A DNA stretch of 64,000 nt from Pseudomonadota bacterium (GTDB lineage Bacteria; Pseudomonadota; Gammaproteobacteria; Pseudomonadales; Pseudohongiellaceae): NCBI GenBank assembly GCA_027623555.1, contig JAQBSZ010000004.1, positions 155,947 to 219,946 of the forward strand, written 5' to 3'. Positions 26,678 to 36,304 of the stretch are shown piece after piece. The first letter of the stretch is position 1. Every line of letters starts with the position of its first letter. The position numbers and the translations under genes are program-made. The notes beneath the pieces are model-generated. The model was not told the DNA's origin. It ran no database searches and worked only from the letters and a program-made list of their open reading frames with translations.

Positions 26678-28693
26678 ATGAAATCAAGATACCTGCGATG
26701 GGCTGCCTTCTTCTTCGCCCTGTTTCATATTTACTGCAATGTGTTTGCCAGCATCTCGGAACTGTGGCTCTCGGCGATTCACTTCGGCGGCTTCTGTGCT
26801 ATCTGTGCATTGATGGCGAACGAGCGTGAAGAGCTGAACAGCAAAGCTGCCGGATACTGGATAAATATCGCTCTGGCTGGTGTCGCCCTTTCCACTACGG
26901 CCTACCTGATACTGTTTGAAAACGCGCTCTATGCACGAGAGACAGAGTACATTTTCAGTGATTATGCCTTCTCGATCATCGCCATCGGCTTAGCGGTCGA
27001 ATTTACCAGACGCACAACCGGCTGGTTTATGCCGACGCTGATTTTTATAAGCCTGTCCTACATCCTTTTTCTCGGTCGTTATATCGGCGGTGTCTTTTCA
27101 TTTCCTGGTCTCAGCCTGGAAACCGTTCTTTACCGTACCTTCTTCACCAGCGAAGGCATGTTTGGTCTGACCGCCCAGATCTCCTCCACGTTTGTCTTCA
27201 TGTTTATCATCTTCGGTTCGTTCCTGTTGCATTCCGGGATGGGCGATTTCATTGTGAGACTGGCGAAGTGCCTGGCCGGCCGATTCATTGGAGGTGCTGG
27301 CCTGGTTGCCGTGGTAGGGTCGGGTCTGATGGGCTCGATAACCGGCTCTGCCGTTGCCAACACGGTATCCACTGGGGTCATCACCATCCCGATGATGAAG
27401 AAATCCGGTTTTACCCCTCGCTTCTCCGCTGGCGTAGTGGCGGCAGCTTCGACTGGCGGCGCCTTAATGCCCCCCGTAATGGGGGCAGGTGCCTTTGTTA
27501 TGGCCAGTTATACCCAGATACCCCTGTTTACCATCGTGGCCGTCTCTGTCTTACCCGCGATTCTCTACTTCCTGACCGTTTGTTACTTTGTCAGGATCGA
27601 AGCGAAACGGCTCGGCTTAACACCGAACCCCGATGAAGGTACGGAAAAAGTCTCCGTCGTACTCAAGGAAGGCTGGCACTTTATTATTCCGATGATAGTT
27701 CTGGTGGGATTCCTGGCAGTTGGACGAACACCAACTTCTTCTGCCGCTTTTGCAACCCTGAGCGTAATCGCAGTTTCCTGGATCTCAACTAATCCTATGC
27801 GTCCTGCAGACATATTCGATGCAGTAGTAGGTGCTGTTCATACCATGGTATCCACCGCCCTGCTATTGGTGGCTGTAGGCATCATCATCAATGTTATTAC
27901 CACCACGGGCATCGGCAATGCGTTTTCTCTGATGATCGTGCAATGGGCACAGGGCAACCTGCTGATTACCCTGGTTCTGGTCGGCCTGGCTTCGTTGGTA
28001 CTGGGGATGGGCTTGCCGGTGACAGCCTCCTACATCGTACTTGCCACCCTGTCGGCACCGCTGATCTTCGACCTGATAACCCAAGCGCAGCTTCTCGAAG
28101 CTCTGCAGACCAGTGATCTGCCCGCCAATGTAGCCGCAACGATAAGCTTGTTCGGGGGTAATGCACTGGTCGCGCTGCAGGAAATGCCGCTGGAAATGAA
28201 ACAATTGATCCGCCAGGAAATGCTGGAGCCGGAACTGTTAACCGGCATGTTGCTCAGTGCGCACTTGATTATCTTCTGGTTATCCCAGGATAGTAATGTC
28301 ACGCCTCCAGTGTGTTTGGCTTCATTCGCCGCCGCTGGCATAGCCGGTACCGGACCCATGGCCACCGGTCTGACCAGTTGGAAAGTCGCCAAAGGCCTCT
28401 ACCTGGTACCGGTATTATTTGCCTATTCTCCATTGATTTCCGGAAGTTGGCCGGAACGCTTTGAGGTTTTCATCTGGGCCTGCATGGGTCTGTATGCCCT
28501 TGCCGGGGTTTTGCAATGGCACCTGGAGACTCGCATTAATGCCCTCATTGCCTGCGCACTGCTGCTCAGTGCGGCCTTGTTAATGTGGGCACCCCTGCCT
28601 ATTTACTATCACTTTGCTGGTGCTGCGCTTCTGATAGCGATTATCGTGATGCAGAATCGCAGTACGAAATCAGCAGCTGTGGCCAGCACTTAG
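26678..28693 (+). CDS. TAXI-TRAP transporter fused permease (DctQM)
   Basis: The 671-residue protein joins the small (about residues 1-120) and large (DctM-like) TRAP membrane subunits, the usual form for TAXI systems. The DctM motif region is visible in VVGSGLMGSITGSAVANTV and GALMPPVMGAGAF, and later GMGLPVTASYIVLA. It drives Na+-coupled uptake of the ligand captured by the preceding lipoprotein. The two genes are ten bases apart and surely co-transcribed. Confidence 0.92.
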   Translation: MKSRYLRWAAFFFALFHIYCNVFASISELWLSAIHFGGFCAICALMANEREELNSKAAGYWINIALAGVALSTTAYLILFENALYARETEYIFSDYAFSIIAIGLAVEFTRRTTGWFMPTLIFISLSYILFLGRYIGGVFSFPGLSLETVLYRTFFTSEGMFGLTAQISSTFVFMFIIFGSFLLHSGMGDFIVRLAKCLAGRFIGGAGLVAVVGSGLMGSITGSAVANTVSTGVITIPMMKKSGFTPRFSAGVVAAASTGGALMPPVMGAGAFVMASYTQIPLFTIVAVSVLPAILYFLTVCYFVRIEAKRLGLTPNPDEGTEKVSVVLKEGWHFIIPMIVLVGFLAVGRTPTSSAAFATLSVIAVSWISTNPMRPADIFDAVVGAVHTMVSTALLLVAVGIIINVITTTGIGNAFSLMIVQWAQGNLLITLVLVGLASLVLGMGLPVTASYIVLATLSAPLIFDLITQAQLLEALQTSDLPANVAATISLFGGNALVALQEMPLEMKQLIRQEMLEPELLTGMLLSAHLIIFWLSQDSNVTPPVCLASFAAAGIAGTGPMATGLTSWKVAKGLYLVPVLFAYSPLISGSWPERFEVFIWACMGLYALAGVLQWHLETRINALIACALLLSAALLMWAPLPIYYHFAGAALLIAIIVMQNRSTKSAAVAST

Positions 28694-28746
28694 CTGCCTT
28701 CATCAGGCTGAACTCGAATACCAGGACAACTGGACAAGAACACGCT

Positions 28747-29757
28747 ATGAGCAAATACACTGCAAGACAGATCCACCTGGTCTCGCGCCCCGCGGGCATG
28801 CCTACTCAGGATAATTTCAAACTCGTTGAACTCGAACTGAATCCGCCAGGAAAGGGACAAGTCCTGGTGAAGAATCGCTTTATGTCGGTCGATCCCTACA
28901 TGCGCGGTCGCATGCGTGCCGAGGGCGTGTACGCAGCACCGTACGGACTGAATGAAGTCATGTATGGCGGTGCTGTCGGTGAAGTGGTTGAGTCTGCTGA
29001 CAGCAATCTTAAGGCGGGGGATATCGTGCTGAACCAGGCGGCCTGGCAGGACAAATTTGTAGCCGACGCCAACACCGTCGCCAGGCTCACGCCATTCGAT
29101 CCCGATCAGTTATCGCTCTATCTCGGCACATTGGGTATGCCGGGCCTGACCGCCTATGTGGGCCTGCTGAAATACGGCGAGCCTAAAGAAGGTGAAACTG
29201 TTTTCGTTTCGGCAGCATCCGGTGCGGTTGGCGCCAATGTCTGCCAGATCGCCAAATTGAAGGGTTGTCGGGTAATTGGTAGCGTGGGTAGCGATGCGAA
29301 AGCACAGTGGCTAAAAGATGAATGCGGGGTCGACGTCGTCATCAACTACAAAACCTGCGGTGATTTAAGCAAAGCCCTGGCTGAGGCGGCTCCCGATGGC
29401 ATCGACGTGTATTTCGAAAACGTGGGCGGCGATCATTTACAAGCTGCCCTGAACGTCATGAACCCCTTCGGGCGCATAGCGGCCTGCGGCATGATTGGCA
29501 GCTATAACAACGCCGAGCCTGCACCGGGTCCGAATAACCTGATGCTCATCGTCGGCAAGAAGATTCGGATCAACGGTTTTATCGTTTCTGATCACGCCGA
29601 CAGGCGAGCGAAATTTCTGGAAGACATGGTTGGCTGGATAAAGGAAGGCAAGATCAAGAGCCGTGAAACAGTTGTAGAGGGACTGGACCATGCCGTCGAT
29701 GCCTTCCTCGGCCTGTTCAGCGGAGACAATTTCGGCAAGATGGTGGTAAAGATTTAA
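28747..29757 (+). CDS. NADP-dependent medium-chain oxidoreductase, CurA-like
   Basis: This zinc-independent MDR protein of about 336 residues is in the leukotriene B4 dehydrogenase/curcumin reductase group, which reduces alpha,beta-unsaturated carbonyls with NADPH. The N-terminal signature is FMSVDPYMRGRM. The Rossmann motif is AASGAVGANVCQIAKLKG, followed by YFENVGGDHL and AACGMIGSYN. The ATG at 28747 gives the family-typical N-terminus; the frame is open further upstream only inside the TRAP gene. It is 53 bases after the TRAP permease, so co-transcription is possible. It converges on the SulP gene. Confidence 0.9.
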   Translation: MSKYTARQIHLVSRPAGMPTQDNFKLVELELNPPGKGQVLVKNRFMSVDPYMRGRMRAEGVYAAPYGLNEVMYGGAVGEVVESADSNLKAGDIVLNQAAWQDKFVADANTVARLTPFDPDQLSLYLGTLGMPGLTAYVGLLKYGEPKEGETVFVSAASGAVGANVCQIAKLKGCRVIGSVGSDAKAQWLKDECGVDVVINYKTCGDLSKALAEAAPDGIDVYFENVGGDHLQAALNVMNPFGRIAACGMIGSYNNAEPAPGPNNLMLIVGKKIRINGFIVSDHADRRAKFLEDMVGWIKEGKIKSRETVVEGLDHAVDAFLGLFSGDNFGKMVVKI

Positions 29758-29770
29758 GCCGCGGCAACGC

Positions 29771-31519
29771 CTATTGGAGCCCGCCGAGAATCGGCTTTCC
29801 CTGTTTCAGATCTTCAACCGCCTGGTTGTGGCTGAGATAGTTGTTGCCGGACAAGTCTCTGAAGAACTGGGTGCCGGCGAGTTTGTCCATGATCGGTTCC
29901 TTGACCTCTGACAGATGCAAATTGATATTCAGCTGTTTCAGGGTTTCATCGATTTTTTCGAGGGTCTCCAGCGCACTCATATCCACTTCGTTTACCGCGG
30001 TGCAGGCGAGAATCACGTGCTTTAACTTCGGATCGTCTGCGACAAGTTCGAAAATCAACTCTTCCAGGTAGCGGGTATTAGCGAAGTAGAGACTCTCGTC
30101 AATGCGAATAGACAGCAAGTTCTCGAAGGTTTCCACCTTATGACGCTTGCTGTTGCGGAAGTGCTCAGTGCCCACCACCCTGCCAATGACGGCAACATGA
30201 GGCTGGGAAGTCTTGTAAAGATGAATCAGAATCGATGCCAGCACTCCGGCGGCTATGCCAAATTCCACTCCCACGGTGAGTGTCAACACCAGAGTGATGA
30301 AAACCGCCGTAAAATCCGCTTTCGAATAGTGCCACGACTTGGTCAGAACCGAGAAGTCGATTAGCGACTGGATCGCCACCAGGATGATGGCGGCGAGACA
30401 CACTTTCGGCAACCAGAACAGGACGGGCGTGAAGAACAAGGCCACGACGGCAATCAGAATTGCCGTGAATAGTCCCGCCGCTGGTGTCGCGGCCCCGGCT
30501 TCGAAGTTGACCACCGAGCGCGAGAATCCTCCGGTGACAGGGAAGCCCCCTCCAAAAGAGGACGCAATATTGGACGCCCCCAGGCCAACCAGTTCCTGAT
30601 CGAGATCGATACGCTCACGACGACGGGCGGCAAGTGTCTGGGCAACGGAAATGGATTCCACGAAGCCGATAATGGAAATCAGTGCTGCAGAGCCTGCCAG
30701 GCCTCGCAGCATTTCAAGAGAAAATTCCGGAATCGCCGGTACCGGCAAACCCTGCGGTACATCTCCCAGCAGCGCCACTCCCTGTTGGTCGAGACGCAAT
30801 AACCAGGCAAGGCTTGCCATAATCAGCGCCACCAGTAAGGGTCCCGAACGAGAGACCATGGTGGCAAGTCGATCGTTAATCCCCAACGAGAGTAGTCCTC
30901 GCCGCAGTCCGGTTTTGCAAAAGACTATAAATACTATGGCTCCGACACCCAGGCCCAGCGTGACAAAATTGGTATCCGCAAGCGATTCATCCAGTGACAT
31001 AAGCAGCTCGATCATATTCTGGCCACTGGTACTGATTCCCAGCACATGCTGCAACTGACTCAGACCGATAATGATCGCTGACGCGGTAATAAAGGCACTG
31101 ATCACGGGATGGGACAGAAAATTCGCCATGAATCCCAACCTTAAAATCCCCAGTAGCAATAAAAATCCTCCGGAAAGCAGGGCCAGTGTCATCGCGGCAA
31201 CAACGGTTTCATCGACACTGTCTAACGTGAGCCTGCCCAGAGCGGCGGCTGTCATCAATGAAATGACTGCAACCGGTGCCACCGAAAGCGTATTGCTGGT
31301 ACCAAACAGGGCGTAGAGCGAGAGCCCGAAGATGCTGGCATACAGGCCGGTTTCTGGAGGTAATCCAGCTAGCAGCGCATAGGCCAGAGCCTGGGGAATC
31401 AGCATGATGGCAACAATGATTGCTGCGATGGAATCGTCGGCAAGTTTGCCTTTTTCGTAGTGTGGCAACCAGGAAACAATTGGCAGGTAACGAGTTAGAG
31501 ATAATCCTTTATTCAACAC
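29771..31519 (-). CDS. SulP family anion transporter with STAS domain
   Basis: The 582-residue inner-membrane transporter has the SLC26/SulP core (start KGLSLTRYLPIVSWLPHYEK; the MLIPQALAYALLAGLPPETGLYAS signature near residues 36-60) and 10-14 hydrophobic helices. A C-terminal STAS domain runs from about 460 (LSIRIDESLYFANTRYLEEL, then VDMSALETLE). Substrates in the family include sulfate, bicarbonate and dicarboxylates; none can be chosen here. The start is GTG at 31519. No carbonic anhydrase or sulfate-assimilation gene is adjacent. Confidence 0.9.
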   Translation of the reverse strand: MLNKGLSLTRYLPIVSWLPHYEKGKLADDSIAAIIVAIMLIPQALAYALLAGLPPETGLYASIFGLSLYALFGTSNTLSVAPVAVISLMTAAALGRLTLDSVDETVVAAMTLALLSGGFLLLLGILRLGFMANFLSHPVISAFITASAIIIGLSQLQHVLGISTSGQNMIELLMSLDESLADTNFVTLGLGVGAIVFIVFCKTGLRRGLLSLGINDRLATMVSRSGPLLVALIMASLAWLLRLDQQGVALLGDVPQGLPVPAIPEFSLEMLRGLAGSAALISIIGFVESISVAQTLAARRRERIDLDQELVGLGASNIASSFGGGFPVTGGFSRSVVNFEAGAATPAAGLFTAILIAVVALFFTPVLFWLPKVCLAAIILVAIQSLIDFSVLTKSWHYSKADFTAVFITLVLTLTVGVEFGIAAGVLASILIHLYKTSQPHVAVIGRVVGTEHFRNSKRHKVETFENLLSIRIDESLYFANTRYLEELIFELVADDPKLKHVILACTAVNEVDMSALETLEKIDETLKQLNINLHLSEVKEPIMDKLAGTQFFRDLSGNNYLSHNQAVEDLKQGKPILGGLQ

Positions 31520-31923
31520 AAAGCTCTGTTCTTCATTTAGGTGTGTGCATTCCTGGCTTTCGATGACCTGGCAATCTTATGCATTTAATACAACCGAATG
31601 CTGTGAGGGTGATTATAACCGCTAATGCCAGTCTCTACTGAATCACAAGCGAATTCTGTGGCGCGGTGTAACTGTATTGTTCGATAGCCCATCAAAAAAC
31701 TCCGGATCCGCTGCAAACACTACACCAAAGGCGGTAGCTACCAGATTATTCTGCAAGGTCGCTTGCTCGGCACCGGTATGCCCAGCAACTGGCCCGCTGC
31801 GAACAGGATCAACCTGCTGCAGGCGCGAATGAGAGATCTGAAAATTGTCATAAGAGAATGCTACTGTAATCAACCCAGGCGATAGTCTTGCACACGGCTT
31901 TTACTGCGCGTCAGGATGAAGTT
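31520..31923. other. 404-base intergenic region
   Basis: This gap separates the SulP start from the end of the DUF2333 gene. It is AT-rich near the SulP start, where its promoter should lie. It also holds a leftward open frame at 31643-31873 described separately. No clear terminator hairpin with a T-run was seen. Confidence 0.5.
31643..31873 (-). CDS. Doubtful short ORF or gene relic
   Basis: A leftward frame of about 76 codons begins only with TTG and has no visible ribosome site. The C-terminal half (GHTGAEQATLQNNLVATAFG ... NNTVTPRHRIRL) has protein-like composition, including an alanine/glycine/valine core and few rare residues. It could be the surviving end of a decayed gene. No family is recognised. 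Confidence 0.25.
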   Translation of the reverse strand: MITVAFSYDNFQISHSRLQQVDPVRSGPVAGHTGAEQATLQNNLVATAFGVVFAADPEFFDGLSNNTVTPRHRIRL

Positions 31924-32976
31924 TCATCCTTGTGACAGCAGATCTCGCAAATCGATGATCGCTGCATTGGCGCGGGAAATATAATTCGCCATAGTCAGAG
32001 AATGGTTGGCAAAGATACCAAATCCGGAACCGTTGAGGATGATCGGGAAAAACACGGTGCGCTGACTTGCCTCCAGATCCCTGATGATCTGGCGCAGGCT
32101 TGCTTTCGCGTTCTTGTCCTCCAGTACCTGTTCGAAATCCATCTCAACGGCCACCAGAAAATGTTTTAGCGCCCAGGAGGCGCCACGTGCCTCATAAAAC
32201 ACATCGTCTACTAGTAACCAGGGAGATTGCACCGAAACTTCAGCCGAGTTTGGGGTCGATTGCGCTGCGCCGGATTCACCGGAAGTGTCAACATTCACTC
32301 GGCGTTGACGGACACTGGCACTGAGGCGTTGTGACAGGCTACCCAGCCGGGATTCGACCGATAACAGCCAGCTGGCCAGATTGTCAGCTCGTGCATAGAA
32401 CTGTGCATTGACATTCTGTGGGTCTGCAATGCTTTCCAGGTAGGAGTACAGTCTTTCAGTCGCTTGCCGGTATTCACTCTCGGAAGGTGGAAACAGCCAG
32501 CTATCGTTGTCAAAGTGAAAATTAGGTTCGGCGATGATTAAATCAGGATCTTCAGTTGACTGGGACTGCGATCGACTGAAATTCTCACGGAACGACCTGG
32601 TAAAATCGCGCACTTGCACCAGGGCACCAAATTCCCAGTTAGGAATATTGTCCAGATAAAGGCCGGGTGGCATCACATCATTGCTCAGATACCCACCTGG
32701 CTTGTCCAGCAAAGTTTCCGCAACCCGAATCAACGCGGCTGCACTGGCAGCACCAACCACGTAATCATCTCCGGTCAGGGCAAGTTTTTCATTGACGTTT
32801 TGTGCAATAGAGAATTCGGCGGGTTCCCTGCTCCAGTACGCGCCTAACAACAGGATCAGGATGACGAGAATCAAGAGGGATGTGACAATTAAATTTTTCC
32901 ATCCAGAGCCTGCAGACTCAAACCGGAAAATCGCGAGCAACGCGGACAGCTTTTGTTTGACCCAGGTCCAGAACAT
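31924..32976 (-). CDS. DUF2333 family membrane-anchored protein
   Basis: The 350-residue protein has one N-terminal TM helix (about 29-47, LIVTSLLILVILILLLGAY) and a large periplasmic domain. The pattern MPPGLYLDNIPNWEFGALVQ and the repeated-helix region ending in FPIILNGSGFGIFANHSLTMAN match the DUF2333 family known from Pseudomonas and relatives. Its function is not established. The gene is 14 bases after the lipoprotein gene and is last in a leftward run with moeA and the RmlD-like gene. Confidence 0.8.
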   Translation of the reverse strand: MFWTWVKQKLSALLAIFRFESAGSGWKNLIVTSLLILVILILLLGAYWSREPAEFSIAQNVNEKLALTGDDYVVGAASAAALIRVAETLLDKPGGYLSNDVMPPGLYLDNIPNWEFGALVQVRDFTRSFRENFSRSQSQSTEDPDLIIAEPNFHFDNDSWLFPPSESEYRQATERLYSYLESIADPQNVNAQFYARADNLASWLLSVESRLGSLSQRLSASVRQRRVNVDTSGESGAAQSTPNSAEVSVQSPWLLVDDVFYEARGASWALKHFLVAVEMDFEQVLEDKNAKASLRQIIRDLEASQRTVFFPIILNGSGFGIFANHSLTMANYISRANAAIIDLRDLLSQG

Positions 32977-32990
32977 AGCTGCAGTTTACA

Positions 32991-33761
32991 CTAATCCTGC
33001 GGCATTCTCAGTCGAATACTGGCTCTTACAGCCAACTCGATATTTCCTCGCAGGCGATAGCCAATAACGGCTTCCTGCATGATGCTAAACATCCACCTTG
33101 CCAGATCGTCATTGGGAGCAGTAATCAGAAAGAACGCGTTATGTTGTTGAGCCTGCCTGGCGATGTCGGTCAGCGTTGCCCGGGCTTTATCGCTGCGCCG
33201 GGTAAATTCATTGGCATCCAGAGTAAAAAATAAATCCCCTGAAGTCATCTCTGCCTGCAAGCCTAACCAGGCAATTACTAGATCAGGATGATTCTCATCC
33301 ACGAACCGTGCCCGCCCCAGCAATATTTCAGCCTCGCTGAACAGCCCCTGGCGACTTGCCTCACCAGCCAGCTGCAGATAGCGGCCAACTATATCCTGTA
33401 GTCCCTGCAGAGCGATCTCGTTGTCCGGATCAAAGGCCAGAACGCGCTTGAATCGGGCGTGGGCATTGTCATCAATTGGCGTTAGCAGACGATTGGCATC
33501 CAGCGCCTGTAATCCCTCGTACAGCAGATCAGCTATGAATTGCCGTCGATTCTCATCTGTTACTCCAGTGATGACTGCGGCTGGGGACAGTGTAGTAAGG
33601 CTGACATAGTCATCTCTCTCCCGGCCTACAATGTCCTCAACCACACTCGCCTCTCCCACACGTTCCCCGCTCACACCTTCGACGGTGGGATCTTGCTCGG
33701 GCACTACACAGCCTTGCAACAGCACAAATGTTATTGGCAGTAATAAATAAGGACGGGCCAT
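32991..33761 (-). CDS. Helical-repeat lipoprotein of unknown function
   Basis: The 256-residue protein has a lipobox (LLQGC, Cys18) and an acidic linker. A helical domain follows with TPR-like spacing (LYEGLQALDANRLLTPIDDN, FKRVLAFDPDNEIALQGLQD, EAEILLGRARFVDENHPDLV). It is probably a periplasmic TPR-type scaffold. It sits 12 bases after moeA and 14 before the DUF2333 gene, so a shared transcript is expected; a joint role with the DUF2333 protein is plausible. No enzyme motif is seen. Confidence 0.7.
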   Translation of the reverse strand: MARPYLLLPITFVLLQGCVVPEQDPTVEGVSGERVGEASVVEDIVGRERDDYVSLTTLSPAAVITGVTDENRRQFIADLLYEGLQALDANRLLTPIDDNAHARFKRVLAFDPDNEIALQGLQDIVGRYLQLAGEASRQGLFSEAEILLGRARFVDENHPDLVIAWLGLQAEMTSGDLFFTLDANEFTRRSDKARATLTDIARQAQQHNAFFLITAPNDDLARWMFSIMQEAVIGYRLRGNIELAVRASIRLRMPQD

Positions 33762-33773
33762 GGCTGTGTTGAA

Positions 33774-35003
33774 TTACACCAGCAATTCGGCGAAAGAGAT
33801 GAACTCAAGATCGTCGCCTTTCGCAATTGAAGTATAGGGGGGGATTATGGCAAGTCCATCGGCACGGCTCAAGGAAGCAGCAACTCCCGAACTCTGGTTG
33901 TCAAAAGGAACCAGTTTGGTAGCTCCAGATGCAAAACGCTTGAGATAGGCCCGGATATATTCCTGGCGCTGACCAGATTCCCCGCATGCAAATCCGGCAG
34001 GCACCAGGAAGGTAGCAGGAAGCGTCTTGTTGCAACCGAGCATGGTAAGCAGGCAGGGCCTTACCAGGAGGACAAAGGTAACAAAGGCGGACACCGGATT
34101 GCCCGGCAGGCCGAAAAACTGGGCATCGAGCACCTTTCCGCTGGCGAATGGCTTGCCTGGTTTGATGGCCAGACTCCACAATTCCAGCTGACCGACTGCT
34201 TCAACCGCGGCCTTGACGTGGTCTTCGTCCCCAACTGAGACTCCACCGGTACTTATAATGCAATCAACCTGATCAGCGGCTTCTTCAAGTGCCTGTCTGG
34301 TGCTGACAAAGTCATCCTCAATGACGCCCAACTCGATGACTTCAGCATGCAATGATTTCAATAGTGCAAAAATTGCGAAAAAATTGGAGTTATAGATTTG
34401 CCCTTCTTTCAGTTCGGTGCCAGGTGCCACAAGTTCATCGCCAGTGGTCATCAATGCTACTCTCAATTTACGTTTCACCGACAGCTCAGTCAGTCCGGTT
34501 GACGCGGCCAATCCAATGTCTTGTGCACGCAGGCGATGACCCGCCGGTAATAGTACTTCTCCGGCTCTGACATCTTCCCCAGCCCGTCGTACATTGTCTC
34601 CCGGTTCAGGGATTTGCAGAATCTCAACACGATCACCATTGAGCACACAATTTTCCTGCATAACTACCGCATCGGCACCTTCAGGCAGCGGCGCGCCGGT
34701 AAAAATTCGCGCCGCTTCTCCTGCTGCTAATGGCAGGCCGACTCGTCCAGCGACAATACGCTGAGTAACGTGCAATACCGCTGCATCGACAGCGAGATCT
34801 GCAGTTTGTACAGCATAGCCATCCATGGCGCTGTTGGCATGCGGGGGGACATTCACGCTGGCGACCAGGTCCTCGGCCAACACGCGTCCAGTGGCCTCAA
34901 GCAGGGCGACAGATTCTGTTGCGTGAATTTTCGGCAAGCTGACTAACAGTTTCTCGAACGCATCTCGAAGCGGAATAAGTGGCACCTGTTTTGGCTGGAT
35001 CAT
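33774..35003 (-). CDS. moeA: Molybdopterin molybdenumtransferase MoeA
   Basis: This cytoplasmic enzyme inserts molybdate into adenylylated molybdopterin in Moco synthesis. The 409-residue length is canonical. Motifs are SAMDGYAV (about residues 59-66), PEGADAVVMQE, STGGVSVGDEDHVK and GLPGNPVSAFV, with the C-terminal barrel domain at the end. No other Moco gene is adjacent, but a molybdenum hydroxylase operon lies about 8 kb away at 42249-46272 and would need its product. The gene follows the RmlD-like gene by 16 bases. Confidence 0.95.
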   Translation of the reverse strand: MIQPKQVPLIPLRDAFEKLLVSLPKIHATESVALLEATGRVLAEDLVASVNVPPHANSAMDGYAVQTADLAVDAAVLHVTQRIVAGRVGLPLAAGEAARIFTGAPLPEGADAVVMQENCVLNGDRVEILQIPEPGDNVRRAGEDVRAGEVLLPAGHRLRAQDIGLAASTGLTELSVKRKLRVALMTTGDELVAPGTELKEGQIYNSNFFAIFALLKSLHAEVIELGVIEDDFVSTRQALEEAADQVDCIISTGGVSVGDEDHVKAAVEAVGQLELWSLAIKPGKPFASGKVLDAQFFGLPGNPVSAFVTFVLLVRPCLLTMLGCNKTLPATFLVPAGFACGESGQRQEYIRAYLKRFASGATKLVPFDNQSSGVAASLSRADGLAIIPPYTSIAKGDDLEFISFAELLV

Positions 35004-35019
35004 CTACTGGTTTCGCCTG

Positions 35020-35967
35020 TCAGGCTGCGCTCGGCTGAGCTGATTTCTGCGCTTCGACATTCTGGGTGGCGCGCAAGCGACCGTCGTAGAGTGACTTGAT
35101 TACTTCCTGCAAATGTCCATGCCAGGATCTGGGTTTTATGCCAAAAGTATCGAATATTTTTTTCCCTGATATTGTTGAATTGTGAATCTCGGGTAACCTG
35201 GCTTCCCGTTCGGAAAATCTGATTCTGTCGAGCAATCGGTAAACCTTTTCATCATGGTTGGCCGCATACTTTAAAACCAGTGCAGAGAATTCACTCTCTT
35301 TCTTGGTTTCCAGCCCGCTGTAATGGTAGGTGCCCCACACATTAGCTTCGCAATCGACTTGCAGGCACACCGCAAGGATTGCCTGGGCAAGATCACCGGT
35401 GTAGGTAGGACTGAATCTTCTTCTTGATACCTGCATTTCCCCTTCTTGTTTGATAGCCGCTCGAATCCAGGACTTGATCAATCCCTTCTTGTGCTTACCA
35501 AACAGCCAGCCAGACCGAATGATGATATGCGCATTGTGCTTCTGCACCGCCAGTTCACCCTCGAGCGAAGTCTTGCCATAAACACTCAGCGGGTTGGGAT
35601 CATCGTTCTCGTTATAACCCAATTTTTTCTCACCATCGAACACATAGGCATTGGACAGATGCAACATGGGAATATTGAGATGGTTACAGATCTCCGCCAG
35701 GGTTCCGGGCAACAATCCATTGATGCGCCGGCAACTCTCTTCTGCAAGCTCGGCACGCTTGAGCGCACTGTGGTTACGCGAAATAAAATCGGCGAGGTTG
35801 ATTAGCTGCGTCGGCGAGTAATCCGTTATCATTTTGGCAATGGTGACGCCGTTCTCCGGATCGAAATGTTTATCCGGGGGCGCCTGAAAGCGAATCTTGC
35901 GCTTACGCAAAATTTCAATCAGGTCCTTGGCGGTAGGGCTATTACCTCCAACGATAAACAGCTTCAA
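35020..35967 (-). CDS. RmlD-like NAD(P)-dependent sugar nucleotide reductase
   Basis: The 315-residue protein is an extended SDR of the dTDP-4-dehydrorhamnose reductase (RmlD) group. It begins MKLFIVGGNSPTAKDLIEIL with a divergent Rossmann glycine motif (GGNSPT rather than GxxGxxG). The Ser/Asn of LSNAYVFDG and the YxxxK active site (VYGKTSLEGE) are present. No rhamnose operon genes are near, so the substrate is open and the altered nucleotide loop advises caution. The C-terminus is a low-complexity Gln/Ala/Ser tail. It is the first gene of the leftward moeA run. Confidence 0.75.
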   Translation of the reverse strand: MKLFIVGGNSPTAKDLIEILRKRKIRFQAPPDKHFDPENGVTIAKMITDYSPTQLINLADFISRNHSALKRAELAEESCRRINGLLPGTLAEICNHLNIPMLHLSNAYVFDGEKKLGYNENDDPNPLSVYGKTSLEGELAVQKHNAHIIIRSGWLFGKHKKGLIKSWIRAAIKQEGEMQVSRRRFSPTYTGDLAQAILAVCLQVDCEANVWGTYHYSGLETKKESEFSALVLKYAANHDEKVYRLLDRIRFSEREARLPEIHNSTISGKKIFDTFGIKPRSWHGHLQEVIKSLYDGRLRATQNVEAQKSAQPSAA

Positions 35968-36299
35968 TTCAGGATTACCTCTTCAAATCAGGCACATAGA
36001 GCTACGAACCCCTAAACTTCAGCCAATCCCACCCCGATGTCAAGCCCTACGCGGCTTTCAGCATTCCATTAATAAAATTTGAAGAAAATTTAGGTCTCAA
36101 CGAAGCAATCACAAGAAGCGTCGAGTACTAGCCAAGGGCTTGGTTATATCCCATGAAACTTAATGAAGGGTCGATGCCGAGAAGCGTCGCGAGCGCGCCG
36201 CTAGTGAGGCAAATTCTGACGCAAAGTGGGAGCATGCTGGAGCATGTGACCGCTTTAAGGAGGGATTTAACGAAGCTAGCGGTGCGCGCAGCAGCTTCG
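35968..36299. other. 332-base intergenic region with structured repeats
   Basis: This region holds the promoter side of the RmlD-like gene near 35970-36100. From 36105 it changes to GC-rich sequence full of short palindromes and repeats (GAAGCGTCG at about 36116 and 36181; CCAAGGGCTTGG near 36133; GAGCATG twice near 36229). It ends in the inverted repeat described at 36266-36304. No believable gene was found. Confidence 0.5.
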
Positions 36300-36304
36300 T
36301 TAAA
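36266..36304. repeat. 12-bp perfect inverted repeat overlapping the ssb stop
   Basis: TTTAACGAAGCT at 36266-36277 and AGCTTCGTTAAA at 36293-36304 are exact reverse complements around a 15-base loop. The right arm includes the ssb stop codon (36300-36302). There is no T-run on the ssb-downstream side, so it is not a standard terminator. It may be the end of a dispersed element occupying about 36105-36304. Confidence 0.75.
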
